NCBI GenBank assembly: GCA_026874595.1
Contig: CM049320.1
Span: 26,579,214 to 26,643,213, forward strand
From: Sipunculus nudus
Lineage: Eukaryota; Annelida; Sipuncula; Golfingiida; Sipunculidae
Reading direction: 5' to 3'
Length of the DNA stretch: 64,000 bases
The translations under genes and the position numbers were made by a program. Under the pieces are notes generated by a model. It was not told where the DNA came from. It searched no databases and saw only the letters and a list, made by a program, of their open reading frames with translations. This document shows positions 24,834-37,928 of this stretch, in pieces. Positions within the stretch are counted from its first letter, which is position 1. Each line of letters opens with the position of its first letter.

Positions 24834-25125
24834 TATCATAATATGTTTATATGTTATATATTAATAATTATTATTATTGGTTTTGAGTTTTGCCGTCATA
24901 ATCAGAGATAAAATAGCAAATATGTTCTTTTAAGAAATTGTACTTAAGCAATCGCAAGCTGCGTCAGTGCTGAACCTTTGAAATCACAGCCGAATGAAAT
25001 GTAACATGCAGTCTCCTTTTGCTATATGCACACTACTGCAATTTATTATTTGAATAAACAATTTCTGGCTTGTAAGACTAGGTAACACGAATATGACAAA
25101 ATGTTACACATTTTAGAAACAAACC

Positions 25126-25131
25126 TTTATT
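25126..25131 (-). promoter_or_regulatory. candidate RPTP polyadenylation signal
   Basis: AATAAA on the minus strand about 700 nt beyond the RPTP stop codon. Usage is not demonstrated. Confidence 0.3.
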
Positions 25132-25829
25132 CGTAACATATATATTTACATTTTTTACTGAAGAAACCATATTTCTGCAGTTGGTTTTATACTATATATG
25201 TATATATTTGTTACAGCCATTAGCATTTATGCGAACCATCAATCATGCAAAATTAAATTATGAGCTGTATAAATCGTGTTCATATGAGAAATAAACTACT
25301 ATATTCGAGAAAAACTAATAAACTCTGAGTAAATAAAGTGCACATATCAAAAACAATATAAAAGAGGGTTTCGACTTGATGTGGCTTTGTAAGTAAATAT
25401 TTCTTTTACACGTTGAAGCATAAAGAAATATATCACGCTTTTATATGGGAAGGTACAGGACAATCTACCGAAATTTACACTCACAAATCGAGAAATCCAT
25501 AGGCCAGACCGTAATATTCTTCTACAGTGGTTCATTAAGAAAAAATCCTGGTACACCAAAAGTTATAGGATAACATAAAAAATATACATCATTCTTGTTA
25601 TACAAAGAAACAATGCAGTTGAATTAAAGCAGTTAACCATGGAGAATGTGTCGTGAATAAAATTCTTCTATACACGTTATAAAGTCTACAGCGAATATTT
25701 GCATCTAAATAATTGTCACCTCAAGCCACTAGCAGAGAAGGTGGGACGACATAATATTCATCGCCTGGCTTCATCAGATTAATATGTTTTCCTTGTTCGA
25801 GACGAACAGTGCGTCAGAAGACTTCACTC

Positions 25830-25904
25830 TTACTGGAAGTTAGCATATGTGCTAAAATTCCGGATATATTGTCTGGCCGCTTTGTGAAGCCATATGTACT
25901 GGTC
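25830..25904 (-). CDS. RPTP last exon
   Basis: 24 codons plus TAA (25830-25832); acceptor ttcattttag. Encodes [20 protein letters not shown] and ANFQ, the usual C-terminal DQY helix of a D2 domain. The acceptor lies in a 54-bp tandem duplication that supplies a second copy of the splice site upstream. Confidence 0.82.
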   Translation of the reverse strand, partial: DQYIWLHKAARQYIRNFSTYANFQ

Positions 25905-28900
25905 CTAAAATGAAACCACAAACCAGTTTCTTAAGAAAAACGTATTTTAGCTATGGTCCTAAAATGAAATCACAAACCAGTTTCTTAAGAAAAACGTATT
26001 TTAGCTGTTGGCTCTTTGACTCATTACCGACCTTAATTTAATTAAAACAAATATTAAAATTTAACAGACGCCCAAGAACAGTTATCTTAAGTGAGGACAT
26101 TCAGAGGATTAATGTAATCACTCATGGCCGCATTAAAAGCCAAACATTTTGGTAATCCTACATTGGGACATAGCTAGATTTGGGTTGTCTTTCCATGCGT
26201 GCGTGTTTTTGTCCATACTTGACCTGGACGTATGACGGGGGATAATGATAAAACACTAATTGGAGTTCCACCATGCTTAATGCTTCATGTATGGAAAAGC
26301 ACCCTTAATCGAGACAAGCTGTCGCTCTACGTACATGTATATTCATGTCTTTCAAGTTAAACCACATGTTTATGTGATTATTTTACAAATTAAATTGAAT
26401 CGTTTCCCTTTTTCTCTTTAGTGTGCTTTTAATATTTGTCAGGGTTTTGATTTGAAATACCCAGGTCACGTTGCACAGTTTAAAGAACATCAACGGCACA
26501 ACTTGCAACTCTCGGGTAATGTAAAAATAACAAAAATAAAAACAGTGAATGTATATGTAGCAAAGTAATGTACTTACGGCGCTGTTGACCAGTTGAGGTC
26601 GACTTTGCCGAATCTGCTTGACAGCGTTAAAGATGTCTACCTCCTGTTCGGTCGTTATCTTCTCGCACACGTGACACAATGCGAGAACGAGGCCAGACCT
26701 CTCAAAACCAAACCTAAAACGTAAAAATGTATTATGAAGAATAAACTATTGCGTCGGCACAAAGCTGACCAGTATGATTTAATATTGTCACAGTTTCAAA
26801 CATACACCTTGAAGTTTTTCAACAGAAATGATCAAAACTATCATCGTTAAAGGCACGAGGTATATTTAACTTTCTTTATAAAATGCCGATGTGTGAAGGC
26901 GAGATTTTAGAATAGTTCATCCTGTTTCGCGTCATTTAATCTATCAACAAAAGACACCAATTGTATCCGTATTATTCTTGTTCTTGCGTTGTCTCTATTA
27001 AAATAACTTTCAGACATAATAACTTAATTAATTAAAACACAACAAACCTAATACATGGACCATTTCTTAATTTTAGTGGAAGGGAAATATGGATAGCTAC
27101 CCGGAAATTGTATCAAATGAGTTTGCTTTGATCATTAGTTTGAAAATTAAGTAAAGCTGATGCCAGTCTGCTCACGCTTTGACATTAATGAGAGAGGGCA
27201 TATGTTAACTGAGATATGAATATTACTACTTAACCCACCGGCAATGCACAAGTATGCGGCTGTCCACTGACTCTCGTTGCCATTGCTGGACCCTCTCAAA
27301 CAGTTCTAGCAGTACTGTGGGTTCCGGTAAAGCCTGGATAGCTGACCAGCCTGGGAGGGCAAACTGACGGATCTTCCTTGTGGTTTCCTGCCAAGGATGC
27401 AAGATGAAGGACTGCGTATTGTTACAGTAAGCCATACGATGACTGATACTGAATATTATCCTTGTTATAATTTTTTTTATGATTCTATGTCCCTTACCCC
27501 CGAGCTCAAATTTCTATTATTTCTTCAGGACATACTATTTTAAGACAAAAGAATATTTCAGGTTGTTGGTTGAAAAAGCTAGATGCTACCACTCCCCTCT
27601 GTATATTAACAATTGCCTTTTTAGTTTATATCCTCACATAAAAAACCACCACGTCTCATTTAACCATTTTTTAAATATTATTCTGTATAAGTTTCAATTG
27701 TATAACAGGTTTGAGTAAATTTATCACTAAAAGTAAAAAAAAGATTTGTTATGTATGTTTACCCTGTGAACGTATTGAAAATCTCTGACGGTAATGCTCC
27801 CGGTGTTCTCAGACAGTGTTGATACCCTGAAGACGTCCAGTTCAAGTTCATCCTCTTCCCAGTACTTGGCCATGTCCTAAAATATATAGAGATGCAACGG
27901 CCGAATTGCTACGCGATTAATTAAATGCCGTGAATTCACTGTGTGTAATCGAAGGTCGAAATCTTTAGTCTTGAAGACATGGTGTGCATAAATTTGTTCT
28001 TTATTAAATTCATCAGGCCAAATATATTGTTTCATATGAAAAGCTATTTTTACAAAGTCGTTAAACGATTGCTTTACTGCGTTTCTCGAGTGCTCAACCC
28101 ACGATATGAGCCTTAATTTTATTACACTTTATAACATAGATTAAAAAATACCTCTTGCCCGGGTTCACTAAGTGCAATTATAGTACTGCATTCGTAATCA
28201 TGGATAAGCCGCCAGAAGTCCAGCACCGTATCTCTCAGTGGATGTTGTGTCACGATGTACGCGTATTTTTTCTGATATCCCTGTAAAAAATAATACATTA
28301 TTAACATTTGCCCTGTCTTTATGATCCCGCAGAGAAATATAAACGATTCACAAAGCCTACAAAATAAGCCACAAAATAAGAATAAATATATTTTTTTTAA
28401 ATCCATGGATTTATAACATGCCAATGTCTCCGTTTTCTTAAATGACACGTTTCTCCTACGATAAAACCCTGAGGATTTCAAAAATTTAATATATGTTAAC
28501 ATGTTTCGAAAGACGTTTCCTCAAGTATTCTACAAAGAAAAGATTGATGTTACCTGTTTTCGGAATTTATTATCGAAACTGAATTAACTGTATAACAGAA
28601 CATAATGTTTAGTGATGTTGAAATATTACTTTGTCATTCCACAGAGTGTATCATAACAGAACCTACGTTGACAAAGACAGCGTTGATATAGTCCATATCG
28701 TCTGTCTCGGAGGCCCATAGTTTTGGACGCCATTTTTCGACAGGAATTACTTCCGGTGAGCGGTTTTTCGGAGAATTTTCGGGACTTCTTGCAGCAGTAA
28801 AGTCACTCTTCCAGTAAACTTTGTTAAGTTTTTCAAGCATCTTGAAAAATAAAAATGAAATGGATTGACTTTATGAGCGAGTGTTTTGGCAAACCTTATC

Positions 28901-28975
28901 ATTTAAAAATTATGAAGACTGAATTTTCTTGTCGTTCCCTTTCATCCTTTCATTTTTTCATCTTTCTATAATTTA

Positions 28976-29035
<60 letters not shown>

Positions 29036-30349
29036 ACATTAATAATCTCGAAGTCAACTTTCATTAGTTGTAAAGCAGCAAAATTCTATTGAGACTTTAC
29101 AATTTTAAATTGGAAGACTTGGTGGAATAAGAGATATTAATTTGTAGTTCTTCAGTCAAGAACTCAACCATCTGCCACTTAAAAAATACGGACGGTCGTA
29201 CAACATGAAAAATATAACTTTTTTTCGGACACGTTATTTTTTCCTTTACACTTATATTAGACGTTATTATTTTAAACTCTATATAAAAGCGTGTCTTAAT
29301 GCAAATTGTCAGAATATTTCCAGTAATACATGTTTAGCTGACCAATGGGCAATTGCACAACAACAAAAAATTGATATGATTATGTTCTTGTAATCACCCT
29401 TTTTTCCGGGTTGAACAGTCAGTTTTGAATATCTTGTATTTTCTGAAGATTAACAGAGTAAAGAACAGGTTTTGCGAATGCCGATGCAAACCAAGGAGTG
29501 CTTACCTGGAACTGATGGTTTAAGACGCCATCACTTACGCCTGTATAGATGTTATCATACTCCGAGGCTGGGTACACCGTATCCTCACAGTGAAGGGCCT
29601 CAAGAAGGGCCTCATAGATGAAAATGTAATGATCCTGCATTCAAACATGATGGTCATTTATTTATTTATTCTTTTTTTCAAATTACTGGACAGTTACAAG
29701 AAAATAAATGGAGTGATATTTTGAAATTCACTGGACCATTCGACTTGGTGGGCCGATCTTTTTTTTTGTAGTATCCGTCGCTAAAGTATTGATTTAGTCT
29801 GAACAACATAACTTAGTACTGTTACAGACAATCACTTTTGTTTCTAAAATAATAACACGTATACCTGCTTACACGTTACTTGAGAGACAGAGAGAGACAG
29901 AGAGATGTAATGATAACCATACTTGTCAATGAAAAGCGAATTTGAACATGAATACACAGAAATGTCAGTTAACTCTCGATGATTATCGAACACTTGACTT
30001 TCTGGTTACCGCGCGTGTGTTCTGGCTACTGACCTTTAACAGGTCCGCAACGCTTCTGTGTGTTTGCACGATTTTATAGGAACCAGCGAAGTGACGACAT
30101 GGTAGTGACGTCAGAGTGCTCCCTACACGTGTCGATACAGCAACTTTGCATGCAGCAGTGGTCTCATTTGCTGTACTGTATATATTAAACCGAGGGTTAT
30201 AAGAATAGACATGATCTTTTGTAGCTCAGTTGCCAGAGCAAACGACCTGCAATCGGAAGGTCATGGACTCTATTCCCATCATCAGTGAAACAACTATCTT
30301 CTATATTCATGGTTCTTTCTCTATAAAACAACCAGCATGGCTTAAATTA

Positions 30350-30396
<47 letters not shown>

Positions 30397-32488
30397 ATAT
30401 ATACATATATATGTATATATATATTTATATATATATATATATTATACAGAGAGTATGTATATTATTGCACATCCATTTTTAGCAGTCACCGACCAGACTC
30501 TGGACCATGTTTGGTCTATCTCTTCTCATCATCTCCACACATCCTCTGACGTCTACAACCTCCTCACACTCGGCCTGATTGAGCAAGTAGTCGATGGCGA
30601 GGAAAGTGCCAGTCCGGCCAACACCAGCACTGTAAAACAAACACCATATATGTTATTTCTATTTAAATATATGTTTTTCATTACAGTAAAAAACTAAAAG
30701 AGAATTCCAGTACTAATACAGATTACCGAACTCCACTATCCGTGCCAAGGAGAGTGCCTCATATAAGTTATTTAACCTAGTTGTACAATCTATTTAAATA
30801 AATAAAATTGATAATATTTAACATAGGAATTCATTATATTAACATATATACCATATATATACATCATAACATAATGACATGAAGTTATGCTTTCTTAAAT
30901 AGAATACTTTTAATGAAACATGAAGAGAGTATAAGAATAACAAGCAGATAGAAAAATGAGTCAGAAGCAGAGAAGATTAAATTTATTTAACGCGTCTGAA
31001 AAAGATACAATTTTACTATATAATGATAATAGTTGACTGTGCAAGAGCGTCTCATCAATCAGTGAATGTAAACTTTAGATTAACATCGCAAGGACTACCT
31101 GCAATGTACCACAGTCGGTCCAGTTTCCAGGTCATACATGTTAACAGCTTTTCTTTGGAAGTCCAGGAAGGAGGCAGGACTGAACGGAACACCGTGGTCC
31201 GGCCAGGAAATGTACTGAAGCTGATACAAGGTCCTCGTCTCTCCACCCTACAACATAAAAACATCTCTATTTATAATATATATGAATATATATGTATATA
31301 TCTTATTTATTATATATGAGACAGGTAATGTTTTCAGTTATAACAATCATATCAGCACAGTTTAACTTCAGCTAAATGAATATTCATCAAATATGGCTAA
31401 TTCCACATAAATAACGTGGGCGTATGCAATAAAAAATGTCATATTTGATTACCTTCTGTAGTTCTAGCGTTCTTTTGATGTAGTGCGCCATTCTCTCCTC
31501 GGACAGGTTGCAGACAGTGATCTCTCCCCATTTACGGCCTCGCGGTGTCCCTTGACCCGGCCAGTATCTCTCACATTTGGCCTGTTATAAATATGTTAAA
31601 GATACCAAAATCAGCTCTAAAATTCTCATATAAAACACGAAAGTGTATAAACGAGATGGAATTTTGAAAAGCCGAAAAAAAGACGTGTTTCAACATAATC
31701 TCAAGCAACCCAGTCAATACGTAGTAACGTATTGTCCATTTTCAGTGAATTCCGTTTCGCTTTATGTTTACCTTCTCGTTTTCCTTTAAACTTGTAACCA
31801 TGACAATCAGAGGCACCTTCTGCTCCCAGAGCATGCGCAAAAAGTCCGTCACCGAATTTATAACCGGACCTGAATTATAACGATAACATAAAAAATGAAA
31901 AATTTAATATGTTCTAGAGTATTACACGCCATGGGCTATGTTATTTTTATTTCTTGAGAATGGAAGTGGAAACAATCGGTTCAAGATATTTAAAACATGT
32001 ATAAATACAGGCGTTTAAGGGGTTAGAATTATTGGTGCATACCTTGGGCGGCAATAAATGACTTCTTGCCATGGTATCCCTAGTTACATGAACAAAAATA
32101 TTGCCTTGTATTATTTTCGATTAACAAATGTTCAATTATAATAATTATAACATACTTTACCTTACAGTTACTGTACACTCGATGTGTTACTTTAGTATTT
32201 AAAACGACAATTAAATTTGAAACTGCAGTAATTGGAAATAATAGGAAGTTAGCCTGGTGTGAATGGTCATACGCCGTTAAAGATTTTTCATCTACTGAAT
32301 TAGGAAAGTATAAATGGATACTTAGTTACAAGAATCTATGCGCATTATTCTTCATGTTAGCAGATTTCTGGGATAAATATTCTTATCTTGTACTGACATC
32401 TATAAAGTTTGCGTTGATATATTCCGTGACAGGGTCGTCCCCAATTCTAGGAAGATACACCCTGCTGTGGTCATCTGCAAATTCGTAA

Positions 32489-32541
<53 letters not shown>

Positions 32542-32869
32542 GTGTGTGTGTGTGTATGAATAGCCATGCTGGTTCATTGTATTCAGAGATGGAAGTAGAA
32601 TAAAAAGAAAAGTCTGTTCACTGCCGATGGGTATGGAACCCATGATCTTCCAATTTCCGGTCGGCTGCTAAAACCACTATGACGTGCCGACCGTGGGTAG
32701 CACGCTGACGTCACTACCGTGACGTCGACGTAATTTCACTGGTCTATGAAGGTGTTCAAATACACAGAGGGGTCGGAGTCTATGTAGCTTAGTGGTTAAA
32801 GCAGCCGACCGGAAATCGGAAGATCATGGGAACCGACTTTGATGTGTATTCTACCTCCATCCCCCCTCG

Positions 32870-32948
<79 letters not shown>

Positions 32949-33540
32949 AATTGCATATGATACATTTACATTGCCGTAAATGAGAAAATGACAGTTGCCG
33001 CCTATAGGTAAATCAAATCTATGCATATCTCTGCAGTGTCCTTTGTATAATAGGAAGAAGGATTCCTTGATTCTTAGTCCACCAGTAATGTTTAGGCCTT
33101 TATCAATTAAAAATATGTATCGAAAAGGTAGTTTCTGTCAAAACTTCAGAAAATGTTATGACTTCTTCTATTGTGTTTTTTTAATATATAGTGTGTGAAC
33201 TTTTTGATACATGAATAAGAGTTGATTAAATATGGATGTACATCAAATATTTGGCCGTATAATATGATGTAAAACGTACATGCTATTATATTCTTAAACC
33301 TATTCTTTTTTCGTCCTTCGGGGGTACTTCCAACTACGCAGGGTGCTGTCAGTCCTTCCGGGAGAGACTGCAGATTTAAGACATATAGTTTTTGAAGAAC
33401 AGTTACACTTAATTCCATTTTAGCAAGTGGTGTAATTGTATTATAAAGTTACTGTGGCTCCATTCACATATAAATACTTATCCACATATATAATTATTGC
33501 AACATTTGCCTTTTATAGACATACCTTTCTTTAGGTGCAA

Positions 33541-33572
<32 letters not shown>

Positions 33573-34497
33573 TTTATATATTGTGCATCAACTTTAAAAC
33601 AAATCTGAACGCATTATACCTACCTTATACTCCGAATCAAACCCATCCTCGGTCTCATGCATCCGTTGGATGTAATTTGGGAGTTCCTGTACAGATACCC
33701 TACAGTTCTCATACGTATTCGCATTATCGATAATAACATCCTCGGCCTCTAAAGGTGCAGCGTTGTTATCCGCTGAACGTGAAATTTCGGGGACCTCAAT
33801 TCGAACTTCAGAGAGTTTTGACGTTTTTGACTTGTTATGTTTCTTTTTCTGTCGCTTTGAAGTAATTTCTTGCAATTGTTCTATAGGAACAAATTATATA
33901 CACGATCATATATATGTGTTGGTGTATAATAGATAGAGATATCTTATGGACACCATACCTATAATGCTTCTTTATGTGGATTTTCAATTTCCTTAACAAA
34001 ATTTAATAATTTGTACCTAATATCTAATATAAATCTATTATAAATCTATTATTAATCTCAATATATATATATATATTTATATATGTGTGTTTGAGCAGGT
34101 AGGTTTGTAGGTGGTTTACCATTTGTTTTCTTCAGGTTGGAACCATGTCTGTTTCTGAAAGCAAAATATGTAAAATTAGATGACAAACATGTTGTTTGGC
34201 TAGAATAAGGATATCAATTCATAATGACAATAAACTGGGTTAGAGCAAAGAATGTACAGAAGATCTGAAGAACCATATCATTTTATCAGGATACGAATAT
34301 TCCTATGGAGTTTACTTCTTAGATATGCAGTACGTGATTTATCGGGACTCACGTAGTTAAAGTAAATCTTTACCTTAAGCATAGGAGAACTCCAATGCCA
34401 ACCAAAGATATAACCACAAACCCTGCCACGGACCCGGCTAATATCCCGATGCCGGTAGTATTCTCTTTCTTGCTTTGCAAAACTGGGGAGTACACAT

Positions 34498-34564
<67 letters not shown>

Positions 34565-34844
34565 GCCCTGCGCGGGCCACAACCCGCCCCGCGGGTCGCA
34601 GAGGCCCGCAACCCGCCCCGCCCCGTAGGCCCCCGCTGGCTAGTTTTTTTAATGATTTTGCGGGCCGTGCGGTCCTAATTTTTTTTACTGAGGGACAGGG
34701 CGGGTGCGGGTTAAAGACTGAGAAGTGCGGGGCGGGGCGGGTTGCATAAATTATTTTGCGGGTTCCTGCGGACCAAAAAAGTTGTTATATGGAATGCCTT
34801 TCTTCATGTGTTCCATCTGTTATGTATGTATATAATATGCTATA

Positions 34845-34901
<57 letters not shown>

Positions 34902-35410
34902 CTAAAAATGTTGATGTAATGAACTATATATGAGAGAGATAGAAAGAGAGAGAGTTTACATTCCTGAAATTATCATTATAAATGTGGTATAACCTCCATA
35001 GCGAGAGGACTGTACTTGCTCATCACAGTACACACCTTTTATTTGACAAGAGGTTAATCCGGTTCAGTGATGATCAGCTAATAAGCTGAAGGGTGAAGGC
35101 TATGGAACTGCATAGGGAGTCAGCTCTATGTCATGGTTGTGTACATAAGAATAGATATCAAATGATCGCCATGCTCTTTATCTCATTCTGCTATGCCGGG
35201 CTGAATGCGGGCTGAACTGTAAGATACAATTGCGGGGAGGGGCGGGTGCGGGTTAAATGCAAGATGTGCGGTGCAGGTGCGGGCCAATATTTCTACTTTA
35301 ATTGCGGGACGGATCGGGGCAGATCTTCACACCTGCGGTGCGGGGCGGTTGCGGGTTGGGATTTTTTTGTGCGGGGCGGGTGCGGGAAGAAAAATCTGGC
35401 CCGCGCAGGG

Positions 35411-35452
<42 letters not shown>

Positions 35453-35554
35453 TATATATACAGTGACACCTCGTTTTGTCGAACTCGCTTAAGTCGAATA
35501 CCCCGCTTATGTTGAAGATATATACATATTCCGGGACACTTCTAGTTAAATTAT

Positions 35555-35631
<77 letters not shown>

Positions 35632-36398
35632 AAGATAAAGTAGCTGAGAATTCGACATCAACAAAATTTAGAATATTATTCGGATACCTACATGAAATTT
35701 ACTCTTGCACAATATTTTTTAGAGCAGAAGTTGATTCTATTTAATTGTCTTTACTTACCCTGCACACATTTCCCTGGCAAATATCCATGCTTGCATGTGC
35801 ATACCCCTGTTGTTTCATGGCATGTGCCACCAATGCATCCTTTACCGCACTTTCTTTTGCAATCAGGTCCCCAAAAACCCAGTTTACATGAACATGAACC
35901 GTCTTCCTGCTTACATTGATTACCGCTGCATCCAGCTGGACATTGCTTTTCACACATGGGTCCCCAGTTACCGGATAGACAATCACAGGTACCATTCAGC
36001 TGGTGACATGAGCTCCTTGTGCACCCAATACTACAGGCATTTTCACAATAAGATCCCCAACGTCCGGTTTTACAGGTACATGACCCATCTAGTTGGCCAC
36101 ACATTGTGGCAACCATCTTTACATGTCTTCTCACATTTCGCTCCCCAGTATCCGTTAATACAGGAGCATGAACCATTTTTGCTATCGCAGTGCCACTTGC
36201 AACCGGTTGAACATTGCTGAGTGCAGTTCTTGCCATACGTGAAGGAATCACATGCTAAAATCATTTTATAAATAGAATTATAACAATAAAGTTAGCATTG
36301 GAGAGCTCCAATGTCAACAAAATTATAACCACCAACCCGGCTATAATCCCGATATTGGTAGTATTTTTATTTTTGGTTCCCAAAGCTTGGAAGTAAAC

Positions 36399-36465
<67 letters not shown>

Positions 36466-37559
36466 AACTGTCAATATGTTATTTGATTATATGTTTTATT
36501 AAAAAATCCTGCTTTAATATTTTTCATTCACTCAACATGAGTACTGTTACTAGGGTAAACGCTGTGGAATTGTAATATACCATGCCCTGCCTATCAAATG
36601 TACACGTTCCATGATTTGGACCATAGATTGTATACATTGTGTATAAAAACCATATATTATACTTATTTAATGGTTTGGCCATGAAATGTATACAAACTAT
36701 GGTTTGAACCTTGGAATGTATACATTCTATAGTTATCTTAATACTATGCGACACACACACATAAATATGTACAGAGACAGCTCAAAAAGTAGTTCAGATT
36801 CTGACATCAACAGCATTTAATGTATAAATCAGATATCTACCAGAATATTACCCTTGCACAATATTTTGTTAAAACAGAAATGAATTCTAGTTGTCTTACT
36901 TACACTGATTACATTTTTCTGGTCATATCGATCTGTGCACGTGCATAACCCTGTTGTTTCATTGCACTTTCTTTTGCATTCAGATCCCTCAAACCCCGGT
37001 TTACATGAAAATAAACCATCTTCCTGATTACTTTGATTACCGCTGCATTGTTTTTCACACATGGGTCTCCAGTTACCGGAGAGACAATCACAGGTACCAT
37101 CCCGTTGGTGGCACGAGTTCTTTGTGCACCCTGTACTACAGTCATTTTTACAATAAGAGCCCAGACGTTCGGTTAACAGGTACAAAACTAATCTAGATGG
37201 TCACATGTGTTATTGTTGCAACCATCGTTCCATGTCCTATCACATTTAGCTCCCCAGTATACGTTAATACAGTAGCATGAACCAATGTTTGCTATCGCAG
37301 TGCCCCGTGCAACCGGTTGAACATTGCTGAGTGCAGTTCTTGCCATACGTGAGGGAATCACATGCTATAATTATTTTATAAAAAGTATTATAACAGTAAA
37401 GTAAGCTTTTGAGAGCTCCAATGCCAACCAAAGCTATAACCGTCAACCCTGTAACGGTCCCGGCTATTATCCCGATATTGGTAGTATTCTGATTTATAGG
37501 TTACCCAAACAAGGGAGTATACATAATATATATCTATATCTTTATCCATCTATTTATTT

Positions 37560-37601
<42 letters not shown>

Positions 37602-37897
37602 CAAACAGTAAATATGTTATTTGAATAAATATGCATTATTTAACAAGCCTGCTTTCATATTTTCATTCACTCAACAAGAGTACTGATACCAGGGTAAACT
37701 CAGGGAAATTGTACATATACCATGACCTTGGCTATGAAATGTACACGTTCCATGTGTTTGATCATAGAATGTATACATTATAAAGATGATTAATAAAATA
37801 TACACATTCTATCTTTTGGCCGTGGAATGTATGCATTCTATGGTTTGAGCCATAGAATGTATATATTCTATAGATATCTAAATTTTTTACGACACTA

Positions 37898-37928
<31 letters not shown>

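Larger units (their letters stand above)
18908..25829. other. convergent intergenic spacer between TMEM201 and RPTP
   Basis: Both flanking genes end here. It should include the 3' UTRs of both, plus the element at 22753-24833. No further coding region supported. Confidence 0.5.

Noticed and set aside
30219-30290. Possible tRNA gene
   Set aside because: A and B boxes are present but the acceptor stem does not close and the segment continues into a shared tail and CT/TA repeat, so it is a SINE head.
30230-30697. Long plus-strand open frame through the (CT)n/(TA)n region
   Set aside because: It is an open reading through a SINE and simple repeats that is antisense to a phosphatase exon; no protein-like composition.
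34370-34680. Open frames of repeated Ile-Tyr
   Set aside because: Translations of (TA)n microsatellites; only the short TM exon inside is real.
35795-36220. Plus-strand frame with many Cys and His
   Set aside because: Antisense shadow of the EGF exon; splice sites and cysteine pattern support the minus strand.
36904-37364. Use of EGF copy 2 as a coding exon
   Set aside because: Contains a 1-nt insertion, an in-frame stop and lost cysteines.
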